Positions 25,905-35,300 of a stretch of DNA of 64,000 nucleotides are shown here, piece after piece (within the stretch, counting starts at the first letter, position 1; the number at the start of each line of letters is the position of its first letter). The notes beneath the pieces were generated by a model. That model saw only the letters and a program-made list of their open reading frames with translations, was not told the DNA's origin and did not search any database. The translations under genes and the position numbers were made by a program. Source of the stretch: Curtobacterium sp. MCBD17_032 (GTDB taxonomy: Bacteria; Actinomycetota; Actinomycetes; Actinomycetales; Microbacteriaceae); NCBI RefSeq assembly GCF_003234855.1, contig NZ_QKTO01000009.1, forward strand, positions 1 to 64,000, in the 5' to 3' direction.

Positions 25905-26500
25905 GCAACGCTCCGATACAGATGGTGCTTCGAGATGTACTGGACGACGCCGTCCGGTACGAGGTACCAGACGGGGGACCCGCCTCTCACCCGGTCGCGG
26001 CAATCGGTCGAGGATATCGCCAGCGCGGGGACCTCGAGCACACTAACGTCCCGTTCTGGGAGTCCGGTGATGCTCAGCGCGTGTCCCGGTCGGGTCACCG
26101 CGACGAAGTGCGCGAGGTCCCAGAGACCGTCGTGGTCCTTCCAGTCGAGGATCTGCTGGACCGCGTCCGCCCCCGAGATGAACACGAGCTGCGCGTCGGG
26201 GCGCTGCTCGCGGAGGTCGCGCAGGGTGTCCACCGTGTAGGTCGGGCCCGGGCGGTCGATGTCCACCCGACTGACCGTGAACATCGGGTTCGACGCGGTC
26301 GCGATGACCGTCATCAGGTACCGGTGTTCGGCGTCGGTGACGTCCGCCTTCATGTACGGCTGACCGGTCGGGACGAACACGACCTCGTCCAGGTCGAAGT
26401 GCTTCGCGACCTCCGATGCGGCCACGAGGTGACCGTGGTGGATCGGGTCGAACGTCCCGCCCATCACCCCGATGCGCGGCCGACCCGTGCTCTCGAGCAT
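25901..26500 (-). CDS. nadD: Nicotinate-nucleotide adenylyltransferase
   Basis: A 199-aa enzyme that converts nicotinate mononucleotide and ATP to deamido-NAD. The nucleotidyltransferase signature [12 protein letters not shown] is near the N-terminus, with [25 protein letters not shown] and the C-terminal [10 protein letters not shown] (ISSTxIR-like). ATG 26500 gives a normal N-terminus but lacks a clear ribosome binding site; an earlier CTG overlapping the upstream stop is possible. It runs from the 66-aa membrane gene and overlaps the next gene by ATGA. Confidence 0.93.
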   Translation of the reverse strand: MLESTGRPRIGVMGGTFDPIHHGHLVAASEVAKHFDLDEVVFVPTGQPYMKADVTDAEHRYLMTVIATASNPMFTVSRVDIDRPGPTYTVDTLRDLREQRPDAQLVFISGADAVQQILDWKDHDGLWDLAHFVAVTRPGHALSITGLPERDVSVLEVPALAISSTDCRDRVRGGSPVWYLVPDGVVQYISKHHLYRSVA

Positions 26501-26511
26501 CGGGGGGCTGG

Positions 26512-26712
26512 TCAGATCTTCGAGTGGCCGAACTCGTCCACGCCGGTCTCGTGCTGCCGGGTGGCCTGGAACTTGTGCGAGTGACGGTAGGCGACGTCGC
26601 GGAAGCTCCACGTGACGAACCCCAGGAAGGTGAAGAAGCAGGCGGCGACGATCGGGTAGACGATCGCGGGGACGCCGGCCGCGTGCTCGGCGGCCTCAGC
26701 GAGGAGTGACAT
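26512..26712 (-). CDS. Small single-pass membrane protein (66 aa)
   Basis: [17 protein letters not shown] leads into a hydrophobic helix ([20 protein letters not shown]) and a basic, His-rich cytoplasmic-type tail ([12 protein letters not shown]) ending HSKI. Function unknown. It lies 41 bases after proA and 11 bases before nadD on the same strand, so it belongs to that operon. GGAG lies nine bases before ATG 26712. A TAGGAT (26751-26756) over the proA stop could be an internal -10 box. Confidence 0.75.
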   Translation of the reverse strand: MSLLAEAAEHAAGVPAIVYPIVAACFFTFLGFVTWSFRDVAYRHSHKFQATRQHETGVDEFGHSKI

Positions 26713-26753
26713 CTGGCGGTGCTCCGATCGGTCGAGGAAGACTCCGGACCATC

Positions 26754-28019
26754 CTAGCCGCGGATGTGTCCGTGCCCGCGCACGATCCACTTGGTGCTCG
26801 TGAGCTCCGGCAGCCCCATCGGGCCCCGGGCGTGGAGCTTCTGGGTCGAGATCCCGACCTCGGCGCCGAAGCCGAACTCGCCGCCGTCGGTGAACCGGGT
26901 CGAGGCGTTCACCATGACGACCGCGGAGTCGACGCCGGCCAGGAAGTACTCCGCCGTGTCGACGTCGTTCGTCACGATCGACTCGGTGTGGTGCGTCGAC
27001 CACCGCGCGATGTGCGCCATCGCCGCGTCGACGTCGGGCACGACGCGGATCGACAGGTCGAGGTCCATGGACTCGGTCGCCCAGTCGGCCTCGGTCGCGC
27101 GCAACACCCCGGGCACGATCGCCCGGGTGGTGTCGTCGCCACGGAGGGTGACCCCCGCGGCCCGGAGGCGGTCGGCGAGCACGGGCAACAGCCGTTCCGC
27201 CGCACGCTCGTGCACGAGCAGTGTCTCGAGGGCGTTGCACACGCTCGGCCGCTGCACCTTGCTGTTGAGGACGATGTCCACGGCCCGGTCGAGCGGCGCG
27301 GACTCGTCGAGGAACACGTGCACGACGCCGGCACCCGTCTCGATCACCGGGACCTGGGACTCGGTCACGACGGTCTGGATGAGGGACGCACTCCCCCGCG
27401 GGATGAGCACGTCGACGAGACCGCGGGCGCGCATGAGCTCGGTCGCGCCCTGCCGGCCGAACTCGTCGATGGTCTGGACGAGTTCCCGCGGGAGTCCGAC
27501 CGAGGCGACGGCGTCCTGGATCCGTGCGACCAGGACCGCGTTCGTCCGCTGGGCTGCCGACCCGCCGCGCAGGACGACGGCGTTGCCGGACTTCAGGGCC
27601 AGCGAGGCGATGTCGACGGTCACGTTCGGTCGTGCCTCGTAGATCGCGCCGACGACCCCGAACGGCACGCGGACCTGCGTGAGCTGCAGGCCGTTCGACA
27701 GGACCGACCCCCGGACGTGCTGTCCGACCGGGTCGGTGAGCCCGACGACGTGGTCGACGGCGTCGGCCAGGGCGTCGACCCGGGTCACGTCGAGCCGCAG
27801 ACGGTCGAGCAGCCCCGACGACAGACCGGCGGTCTCCCCCGCGACGAGGTCCTCGTGGTTCGCCGTCACGATGTCGGCCGTCCCGGCGCGCAGCTCGTGC
27901 GCGATCGCCCGGAGGGCGGCGTCCTTCACGGCGGTCGTCGCGGTCGCGAGCGCCGTCGACGCCGAGCGTGCGGCGGTCAGGACGTCGACCAGGGTCGGAG
28001 CGGGGGCGGTGCGGGACAT
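26754..28019 (-). CDS. proA: Gamma-glutamyl phosphate reductase
   Basis: A 421-aa aldehyde dehydrogenase-fold enzyme for the second step of proline synthesis. VPFGVVGAIYEARPNVTVD, LRGGSAA, IPRGSA and the catalytic-Cys segment VQRPSVCNALETLLVH are all present, as is FGFGAEVGISTQKLHARGPMGL near the C-terminus. ATG 28019 is chosen because TACGAT lies six bases upstream, making it leaderless. proB lies 88 bases upstream on the same strand, so proA has both its own promoter and possible read-through. Confidence 0.95.
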   Translation of the reverse strand: MSRTAPAPTLVDVLTAARSASTALATATTAVKDAALRAIAHELRAGTADIVTANHEDLVAGETAGLSSGLLDRLRLDVTRVDALADAVDHVVGLTDPVGQHVRGSVLSNGLQLTQVRVPFGVVGAIYEARPNVTVDIASLALKSGNAVVLRGGSAAQRTNAVLVARIQDAVASVGLPRELVQTIDEFGRQGATELMRARGLVDVLIPRGSASLIQTVVTESQVPVIETGAGVVHVFLDESAPLDRAVDIVLNSKVQRPSVCNALETLLVHERAAERLLPVLADRLRAAGVTLRGDDTTRAIVPGVLRATEADWATESMDLDLSIRVVPDVDAAMAHIARWSTHHTESIVTNDVDTAEYFLAGVDSAVVMVNASTRFTDGGEFGFGAEVGISTQKLHARGPMGLPELTSTKWIVRGHGHIRG

Positions 28020-28025
28020 GGACCG

Positions 28026-28031
28026 ATCGTA
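28026..28031 (-). promoter_or_regulatory. -10 box of the leaderless proA gene
   Basis: TACGAT on the minus strand, six bases before ATG 28019. Confidence 0.6.
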
Positions 28032-28107
28032 GACCGGCGACCGCCCGCGTGACGCGACCTGTGGACACGGACGGGAGGCGCGCCTCCAGGCCGTCGACGA
28101 CCCGCGC

Positions 28108-28923
28108 TCAGGCGCGCGGTGCGGCCCGGAACCAGGTCCCGACGTGCTCGCCGCCGAGGGCTCGCTCGACGAGCGCGGTGGCCGTGACGAGGACCGCGGT
28201 GCCGGCCTCGGCGGCGAGACGCGCGGCCGCGACCTTCGTGCCGGCTCCCCCGGTGCCGACCCCGGCCGCGCCGATCGAGCCGAAGGTGACGCCGGCGAGC
28301 TCGTCGCCGAAGGGGACCTCGTCGATGCGGGCGGCACCGGGCTGCTCCGGTGGCTTCGTGTACAGCGCCTCGACGTCCGACAGGAGCACCAGGGCGTCGG
28401 CCTCGAGCTGCCGGGCGACCAGGGCCGCGAGCCGGTCGTTGTCGCCGAACCGGATCTCGTGGGTGGCGACCGTGTCGTTCTCGTTCACGATCGGCAGCAC
28501 CCGGAGTTCGAGCAGCCGGTTCATCGCCCGGCGGGCGTTCACGCGGTGCGTCGGGTTCTGCAGGTCACCGGCGGTGAGCAGCACCTGGGCCGCCGTGACC
28601 CCGTGGCGGTCGAGTTCCTTCTGGTACCGGAACACGAGCACGGCCTGACCGGTCGCCGCGGCAGCCTGCTGGGTCGCGAGGTCGTCCGGACGGCCCTCGA
28701 GACCCAGGAACGGGAAGCCCGTCGCGATCGCACCCGAGGACACGAGCACGACCTCGGTCCCGCGCTGGTACGCGCCGACCAGGGCGTCGACCAACGGGCC
28801 GATCTGCGCCGCGTTGTCCCCGCTGACCGAGGACGACCCGACCTTCACGACGATCCGCCGCGCGTGCGGGATGTCCGCACGCTCGGTGACGGGTCCCGCG
28901 GTGCGCTCGGTCGTGTCGGTCAT
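28108..28923 (-). CDS. proB: Glutamate 5-kinase (short form)
   Basis: A 271-aa amino-acid kinase that phosphorylates glutamate in proline synthesis. The kinase domain is complete: RIVVKVGSSSVSG, LVSSGAIATGFPFLG, IVNENDTVATHEIRFGDNDRLAALVA, VLLSDVEALYT and the GTGGAGTKVAAARLA loop. It ends after the kinase domain, so the C-terminal PUA domain of the 367-aa E. coli enzyme is absent. ATG 28923 has GGGAG upstream and starts 12 bases after the obgE stop. Confidence 0.94.
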   Translation of the reverse strand: MTDTTERTAGPVTERADIPHARRIVVKVGSSSVSGDNAAQIGPLVDALVGAYQRGTEVVLVSSGAIATGFPFLGLEGRPDDLATQQAAAATGQAVLVFRYQKELDRHGVTAAQVLLTAGDLQNPTHRVNARRAMNRLLELRVLPIVNENDTVATHEIRFGDNDRLAALVARQLEADALVLLSDVEALYTKPPEQPGAARIDEVPFGDELAGVTFGSIGAAGVGTGGAGTKVAAARLAAEAGTAVLVTATALVERALGGEHVGTWFRAAPRA

Positions 28924-28935
28924 GTCGCTCCCGGG

Positions 28936-30489
28936 TCAGTCCCGCTCAGCTGTGGTCTGCCCGACGGGGTCGGCCGCGTCACCGGACGCGTCGTCGTCCT
29001 GCCAGAGCCCGGCGCGGCGCTCCTGCTCGAGCTCGGCACGGGCGGCCGCCTTGGCGTCCATCCGCTCGAAGTAGTCGGCGCGGCGCTCGTTGCGCGTGGG
29101 TCGGGCGTTGAGGTCGAGGCGGGCGTCCGTGCCGCGCGCGCTCGTGATGAGCTCCGCGGTGGACGTCAGGGTGGGCTCCCAGTCGAAGACCATCCCGCCG
29201 TCGCCGCCGATCACGACGGTCGAACCGGCGACGGCACCGGCCTTGAACAGACCGTCCTCGACACCGAGCTTCGCGAGGCGGTCGGCCAGGTACCCGATCG
29301 CCTCCTCGTTCGTGAAGTCCGTCTGCTGCACCCAGCGCTCCGGCTTCGCGCCCCGGACGCGGTAGAAGCGGTGCTCCTCGCCGCCCTCGGCACGGACCGT
29401 GAAGGGCTTCTCGTCGACGGCCTTCGGACGGATGACGATGCGCTCGACCTCCGGCTCGGCGGCACGCTCGGCCCGCGCCTGCTCGACGACGTCGGCCAGG
29501 GCGAAGGTGAGCTCGCGGAGCCCCTTGTGCGAAGCGGTCGAGATCGGGAAGACGCGGTAGCCGCGCGACTCGAACTCGGCGGTCACGAACTCCGCGAGCT
29601 CGGCGGCGTCCGGCACGTCGATCTTGTTCAGGGCGATGAGCTGCGGGCGCTCGAGGAGCGGCACCTGCCCGTCGGGGACCGGGTACTGCTCGAGCTCACG
29701 GAGGATGACCTCGAGGTCGCTCACCGGGTCGCGACCGGCGTCGAGCGTCGCACAGTCGATCACGTGCAGGAGGGCCTCACAGCGCTCCACGTGCCGGAGG
29801 AACTCGAGCCCGAGCCCCTTGCCCTCGGACGCGCCCTCGATCAACCCGGGGACGTCCGCGACGGTGAAGCGGGTCGTGCCGGACTCGACGACTCCGAGGT
29901 TCGGCGTGAGGGTCGTGAACGGGTAGTCGGCGATCTTCGGCTTCGCTGCCGAGACCGCGGCGATGAGGGACGACTTGCCCGCGCTCGGGAACCCGACCAG
30001 GGCGACGTCGGCGATGGTCTTCAGCTCGAGGCTGACGTCCCCGCTCCAGCCGTCGGTGCCGAGCAGCGCGAACCCGGGGGCCTTGCGCTTCGTGGTCGCG
30101 AGCGCGGCGTTGCCGAGACCGCCCTGGCCGCCCGGGGCCACGACGACGCGGATGCCCGGCTCGGTGAGGTCCGCGAGCACCTCGCCGTCCTCGTCGTACA
30201 CGACCGTGCCGACGGGGACCGGGAGCTCGAGCGTCTCCCCGCTGACTCCGCTGCGGTGGTCGCCCATGCCCGGCTGGCCGTTGCGGCTGGAGCGGTGCGG
30301 CGACCGGTGGTAGCCCAGGAGCGTCGTGACCTGCGGGTCGGAGACGAGCACGATGTCGCCGCCGTCCCCGCCGTTGCCGCCGTCGGGGCCCGCGAGGGGC
30401 TTGAACTTCTCACGACGGACGGACACACAGCCGTTGCCACCGTTGCCTGCCGTCAGGTGCAGGGTCACGCGGTCGACGAACGTCGCCAT
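28936..30489 (-). CDS. obgE: GTPase ObgE/CgtA
   Basis: A 517-aa GTPase involved in 50S assembly and stress control. Domains: glycine-rich Obg fold (1-160, [10 protein letters not shown]), GTPase domain with G1 GFPSAGKSS, switch [13 protein letters not shown]3 DVPGLIEGA and G4 NKID, then the C-terminal OCT domain ([19 protein letters not shown]) and a charged tail, as in other actinobacteria. ATG 30489 is preceded by AGGAG. It is downstream of rplU-rpmA, but a hairpin with a T-tract lies between rpmA and obgE. Confidence 0.96.
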   Translation of the reverse strand: MATFVDRVTLHLTAGNGGNGCVSVRREKFKPLAGPDGGNGGDGGDIVLVSDPQVTTLLGYHRSPHRSSRNGQPGMGDHRSGVSGETLELPVPVGTVVYDEDGEVLADLTEPGIRVVVAPGGQGGLGNAALATTKRKAPGFALLGTDGWSGDVSLELKTIADVALVGFPSAGKSSLIAAVSAAKPKIADYPFTTLTPNLGVVESGTTRFTVADVPGLIEGASEGKGLGLEFLRHVERCEALLHVIDCATLDAGRDPVSDLEVILRELEQYPVPDGQVPLLERPQLIALNKIDVPDAAELAEFVTAEFESRGYRVFPISTASHKGLRELTFALADVVEQARAERAAEPEVERIVIRPKAVDEKPFTVRAEGGEEHRFYRVRGAKPERWVQQTDFTNEEAIGYLADRLAKLGVEDGLFKAGAVAGSTVVIGGDGGMVFDWEPTLTSTAELITSARGTDARLDLNARPTRNERRADYFERMDAKAAARAELEQERRAGLWQDDDASGDAADPVGQTTAERD

Positions 30490-30513
30490 GGGTTCACTCC
30501 TGGTTGTCGTACG

Positions 30514-30557
30514 GGAAAACAGCGGGAGGGGCAGGCACACGGCCCGCCCCTCCCGCT
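30514..30557 (-). terminator. Intrinsic terminator/attenuator between rpmA and obgE
   Basis: A 12-bp stem (30521-30532 with 30546-30557) with a 13-base loop. On the minus strand it is followed by GTTTTCCC, the only clear T-tract after a hairpin I found in the window. It likely reduces obgE and proB transcription relative to the ribosomal protein genes. Confidence 0.8.
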
Positions 30558-30574
30558 GAACTGATCGTCGGTGA

Positions 30575-30826
30575 CTACGCGCTGACGATGTTGATGACCT
30601 TGCGGCCACCCTTGGTGCCGAACTCGACCGAACCGGCCGAGAGGGCGAACAGCGTGTCGTCGCCACCGCGGCCGACGTTCGCGCCGGGGTGGAAGTGCGT
30701 GCCGCGCTGGCGGATGATGATCTCACCGGCGTTGACGACCTCGCCACCGAAGCGCTTCACGCCGAGGCGCTGTGCGTTCGAGTCGCGACCGTTGCGAGTG
30801 GAACTCGCACCCTTCTTGTGTGCCAT
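30575..30826 (-). CDS. rpmA: 50S ribosomal protein L27 (bL27)
   Basis: An 83-aa protein of normal length. It begins [16 protein letters not shown] and contains [10 protein letters not shown] and [10 protein letters not shown], both typical of bL27, whose N-terminus reaches the peptidyl transferase centre. It lies 15 bases after rplU in the same operon. Confidence 0.98.
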   Translation of the reverse strand: MAHKKGASSTRNGRDSNAQRLGVKRFGGEVVNAGEIIIRQRGTHFHPGANVGRGGDDTLFALSAGSVEFGTKGGRKVINIVSA

Positions 30827-30841
30827 GTCTCTACCTCCGCC

Positions 30842-31150
30842 TTATGCGATCTTGGTGACCTTGACGCGCGTGAGATCCGCGCGGAAGCCCTGGCGCTTCT
30901 TGTAACCGGTCTTGTTCTTGAACTTCTGGATGACGACCTTCGGGCCGCGGAGGTCGGCGAGGACCTCGGCGGTGACCGTCACGTTCGCGAGCTCGGCCGC
31001 GGCGGAGGTGATCTTGTCCCCGTCCACGAGGAGCACCGGCGCGAGGTCGATGTTGCCATTGTCGTCGGCCTTGATGCGGTCGATGGTGATGATCGAGCCG
31101 ACCTCGACCTTCTCCTGACGGCCGCCGGCGCGCACTACTGCGTAAACCAC
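30842..31150 (-). CDS. rplU: 50S ribosomal protein L21 (bL21)
   Basis: A 102-aa protein of normal length that starts with the family pattern [14 protein letters not shown] and ends with the basic [17 protein letters not shown] segment. The GTG at 31150 follows AAGGAA. It is the first gene of rplU-rpmA-obgE, driven by a strong promoter about 120 bases upstream. Confidence 0.97.
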   Translation of the reverse strand: MVYAVVRAGGRQEKVEVGSIITIDRIKADDNGNIDLAPVLLVDGDKITSAAAELANVTVTAEVLADLRGPKVVIQKFKNKTGYKKRQGFRADLTRVKVTKIA

Positions 31151-31301
31151 GTGGATTCCTTACGTAACTCTGCTTGAGGGAAGTCTCGGGTGCCCACTTC
31201 TGCGCGATCCGTCCGGGTCACCCCGAACCGATCGGCGACGCAGGCAGAACGGCCCGCTGACACCAGGGATCGAGAATACTCGATCCGACCAGGTGGGTCA
31301 A
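31151..31301 (-). promoter_or_regulatory. rplU promoter and 5' leader
   Basis: On the minus strand TTGACC (31296-31301), a 17-base spacer and TATTCT (31273-31278) form one of the best promoters in the window. The predicted start near 31266 leaves a leader of about 115 bases before GTG 31150, long enough for feedback control by a ribosomal protein; I could not identify a known leader structure. Confidence 0.82.
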
Positions 31302-31314
31302 ACGCCGACACACG

Positions 31315-31320
31315 TACCAT
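31315..31320 (+). promoter_or_regulatory. -10 box of the leaderless DUF4031 gene
   Basis: TACCAT lies six bases before ATG 31327. It lies 14 bases past the rplU -35 box, so the two divergent promoters are packed together and may compete. Confidence 0.6.
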
Positions 31321-31326
31321 GGCGGG

Positions 31327-31596
31327 ATGACCGTGCTGATCGATCCCCCGGCCTGGCCCGCACACGACACGCTCTGGTCACACCTGGTCAGTGACTCATC
31401 CTACGACGAGCTGCACGCCTTCGCCGACCGCGCGGGCGTCCCACGGCGGGCGTTCGACCACGACCACTACGACGTGCCGCAGGCCCGGTACGACGAGCTC
31501 GTCGCGTCCGGGGCAGCCCCCGTGACCGGGCGTGAACTCGTCCTGCGGCTCATCGCCAGCGGGCTCCGGGTCCCCCAGCGCGACAAGCGCCGCTGA
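31327..31596 (+). CDS. DUF4031 domain-containing protein
   Basis: An 89-aa protein with the DUF4031 pattern: VLIDPPAWPAHDTLWSHLVSD, FDHDHYDVPQARY, and a C-terminal RELVLRLIASGLR. The function of the family is unknown. The -10 box six bases upstream makes it leaderless. Its last 47 bases overlap the 3' end of a convergent membrane protein gene. Confidence 0.88.
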   Translation: MTVLIDPPAWPAHDTLWSHLVSDSSYDELHAFADRAGVPRRAFDHDHYDVPQARYDELVASGAAPVTGRELVLRLIASGLRVPQRDKRR

Positions 31597-32338
31597 CGGG
31601 GGCCGCGCGCGGACGCAGGGACCGGGTTCGGCCGACGCCGGGCACCGCTGGGAACCGTCGGCCGTCAGCAGCGCCGCGGACGAGCCCTCGCACCCGGGGC
31701 GGACCGGGACGCCGGCGTCGTGGGCGACCGAGCCACAGCCACGCCACCGTCGACGAGCCGAGCAACATCAGCGCGAGCGGCAGCCCGATCTGCACCGGCG
31801 TGGTGACGGAGTCGACGAGCAGGCGCCCGAGGGCCTGCCCGACGGTCCCCTGCCCGGCGGCCTCGGCCACCCCGTGGACGAGGCCCACGAGTGCGAGGGC
31901 GAGGGTCCCGCCCGCACCGGCGAGCAGGACGCGGAGCAGGACCACGGGCAGCGGCGCCCTCGGCACGACGGGCGCGAGGAAGGCGAGCACGAGGAACGCC
32001 GCCAGGTGGAACGGGAACCGCGTGACGAAGACGCTCTGCACGAACGCCTCCACCAGGCTCGTGCCGCCGTGGCTCCGGAAGGGTCCGACGATCGTGCTCG
32101 TGCCGATCAGCCCGACCAGACCCGCGAGGAACTCCACCAGGACGACGCTCACCACCGTCAGGGCGGCACCGGTCGTCGCGAGGCTGGACGCCCCGGGCGC
32201 GACGACCGGCGTCCGGACCGCGGCGGTCGGGATCCGGTCGGCGTGCGAGCCCGGCGGCGGCACCGCACGCCACCCCGGACCCGGCCGGTCCTGGCCCGAC
32301 GACGGGCCCGGACCGGCCGGGGACTGCTCGTGCGTCAC
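31550..32338 (-). CDS. Membrane protein downstream of RNase E
   Basis: A 262-aa protein of unknown function. A Pro/Gly-rich cytoplasmic N-terminus (1-45) leads to four clear hydrophobic segments (ALTVVSVVLVEFLAGLVGLI, FHLAAFLVLAFLAPVV, VVLLRVLLAGAGGTLALALVGL, IGLPLALMLLGSSTVAWLWL) and an Arg-rich tail. GTG 32338 starts one base after the rne stop, so translation is probably coupled to rne. The Arg-rich C-terminal 30 residues overlap the convergent DUF4031 gene; they may be a read-out extension rather than conserved sequence. Confidence 0.7.
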   Translation of the reverse strand: MTHEQSPAGPGPSSGQDRPGPGWRAVPPPGSHADRIPTAAVRTPVVAPGASSLATTGAALTVVSVVLVEFLAGLVGLIGTSTIVGPFRSHGGTSLVEAFVQSVFVTRFPFHLAAFLVLAFLAPVVPRAPLPVVLLRVLLAGAGGTLALALVGLVHGVAEAAGQGTVGQALGRLLVDSVTTPVQIGLPLALMLLGSSTVAWLWLGRPRRRRPGPPRVRGLVRGAADGRRFPAVPGVGRTRSLRPRAAPVSGACRAGGPGARWR

Positions 32339-32339
32339 C

Positions 32340-35300
32340 TCACCGCCCGACGATGACGGTGCCGTCGTCCTCGGTGCCGTCGGTTCCGCTGGGGGTCGCC
32401 GGGGCGCTGATGCTGCCCGAGGACACACGGCGGGAGCGCGAGCGTCCCTGACCCGGCTGCTTGGGCTCCGGGAGCGCCTGCAGCACCGAGTCGAGCAGCG
32501 ACTCCGCGGCCTCCTCGCTCACCCGTCGCGGTTCGCGCTTCGCGACGCCGACCGGGATGTCGAGGATGGCGACCGTGGTGTCGGCCGGCGTGATCGCTGC
32601 CGACGAGCTGACCCGTCGACGACCCGCAGGGCGCTCTTTCGCCGCAGCCGGGGCTGCCGGCTCGGGCTCGGCGGACTGCGGCACGACCGCCTGCTCCGTG
32701 CTCGTCTGCGCGGTGGCGACCTCCGGTGCCGCGGCGACCGGGGCCTCCTGCCGTGCGTCGGCGGTGTCCGCGCCGGCCGTCGCGCCCGGCAGGACGGCGT
32801 CGGCGGCGGGCGTCTCGAGCGTCGACGACTGCGCGGCCTGGGTCTGCTGTGCCTGCTGCGCGCCGGTGGCCTGCTGCGGGTCACCGGCGGCCCGGCTCCC
32901 GCGACGACGTCGACGCTTCGACCCGCCCGCGGAGTCCGCAGGCGTCTCCGTCGCGGGGGCGACCGGCGAGGTGGGCGTGGCCACCGACACCGGCGACACC
33001 GGGGACGCCGTGGCGGCGACACCGGTCAGCGGCTGACCGGACTCGTCGTGCGTGATCGTGGACGCCGCGATGCGGGACAGTGCGTGCTTCACGTCGTCCG
33101 TGATCTGGTGCGCCGACGACTTCGGCTCGGTCGCGCCGGTGCCGCCGGTCGACCCGCCACCGTTGCCGCTGCGCGCCTTCCGACGACCCTTGGTCGGGCC
33201 GGGGTCGGCGTTGTTGTCGTTGACCTTCGCGTTGACCTCGTCGAGGGACTCGCGCAGGCCGACACCGATCTTCTTGCGGGTCATCTGCACGAGGCCGAGC
33301 GAGGTGACCTCGGCCACCTGGTGCTTCGTCCGGTCACGGCTCAGGCACTCGACGAGACGACGGAGCACGAGGTCCCGGTTCTCCTCGAGCACCATGTCGA
33401 TGAAGTCCACGACGATGATCCCGCCGATGTCGCGCAGGCGGAGCTGGCGGACGATCTCCTCGGCTGCCTCGAGGTTGTTCTTCGTGACGGTCTCCTCGAG
33501 GTTGCCCCCGGAGCCGACGAACTTGCCCGTGTTGACGTCGACGACCGTCATGGCCTCGGTGCGGTCGATCACGAGCGACCCACCGGAGGGCAGCCAGACC
33601 TTGCGGTCGAGCGCCTTCTCGATCTGCTCGTTGAGCCGGTACTCCTCGAACGAGTCCGGTCCGTCGTACAGCTCGACGCGGTCCTTCAGGTCCGGCGCCA
33701 CGGCGGTGAGGTACTCGTCGATCGTCTGGCGGGCGGACTCCCCGTCGATGATGAGCTTCGTGAAGTCCTCGTTGAAGACGTCGCGCACGATCTTGACGAG
33801 CAGGTCGGGCTCCGAGTGCAGCATGACCGGGGCCTGCCCGTTCTGCACCTTCTTCTCGATGGCCTCCCACTGGCTGGTGAGGCGCTGCACGTCGCGGGTC
33901 AGCTGGTCCTCGGTCGCGCCCTCGGCTGCGGTGCGCACGATGACGCCGGCGTGCTCCGGGAGGACCTCCTTGAGGATCTTCTTGAGGCGCGCACGCTCGG
34001 TGTCCGGCAGCTTGCGCGAGATGCCGTTCATCGAGCCGTTCGGCACGTAGACCAGGTAACGGCCCGGCAGCGAGACCTGGCTGGTGAGACGGGCACCCTT
34101 GTGACCGACCGGGTCCTTCGTCACCTGCACGAGGACCTTGTCGCCCGGCTTGAGGGCGGCCTCGATGCGACGACCGTGGCTCGTGTCGACCGAGTTCCAG
34201 TCGACCTCGCCGGCGTAGAGCACGGCGTTGCGGCCGCGGCCGATGTCGACGAAGGCGGCCTCCATCGACGGCAGGACGTTCTGCACCTTGCCGAGGTAGA
34301 CGTTCCCGATGAGCGAGACGTTCTGCGACTTGGTGACGTAGTGCTCGGCGAGGACGTTGTCCTCGAGCACGCCGATCTCGATCGTGGAGGAGCTCGACCG
34401 GACGATCATCTGGCGGTCGACGCTCTCGCGGCGGGCGAGGAACTCGTCCTCGGTCACGACCTGGCGGCGGCGTCCGGCGTCACGGCCGTCGCGACGCCGC
34501 TGCTTCTTCGCCTCGAGGCGGGTCGAACCCTTGATGCGCTGCGGCTCGGTGATGAGTTCCGGCTCGCGGCGGCGCGGCTCGGCCTGCTCGCGGTCGCTGC
34601 TGCTCCCCCGGCGGCGGGTCCGACGACGGCCGCCACCCTGCTCGTCGCGGTCGTCGTCGTCCCAGCGGTCGGACCGGTCGGCTCGCTCGGGGCGGTCGTC
34701 GTGGTCGTAGCGCTCCGCGCGGTCGTAGCGGTCACCGCGGCCGCCACGCTCCGGACGCTCGCTGCGCTCGTACCGGTCGCGGCCGGAGCGGTCGCGCTCG
34801 GGGCGGGCCGGCAGCTCCGGCAGCACCGGGGCGTGGAAGATGAGGCTGAGCGTGCTCGTCGCCTTCGGGACGAACGGCTCGGCCGGCGCCAGCTCGGCCG
34901 ACTCGCCGGACCCGACCGGACGGGAGGCCCGCTCCGCGTCCGCCCCGGCACCCACGTCCGACGCACCGGCGGTCGGTGCGACGCCGGTCCCGTCGGGACC
35001 GGCCGTGTCGACCAGGGCGGCAGTCTGGTCCTGGCCTGCCGTCTCGGTCTGGCCCACCGTCTCGTCCTGGCCCGTGATGTCGTCCTGCGCGGCCGCGTCG
35101 GCCTGCGGCGCGACGTCGTCCTGCGCGGCGACGGCGTCCGCGACGTCACCAGCCGTGACGTCCCCGGTGACGGTGCTGACGTCCTCGGGCGCGGTGCTCG
35201 CACCCGAGGTCGTGTCGACGGCGACGGGCACCGGACCGGTCGCGGTCTCGAGGACGACCTCGTCGGCCTCCGCGGCCTGCTCGACGTCCGCCTCGGCCGT

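Noticed and set aside
26755..28068. Long upstream extension of the 66-aa membrane protein frame
   Set aside because: It is an out-of-frame reading of proA. The small protein has its own ATG and ribosome binding site at 26712.
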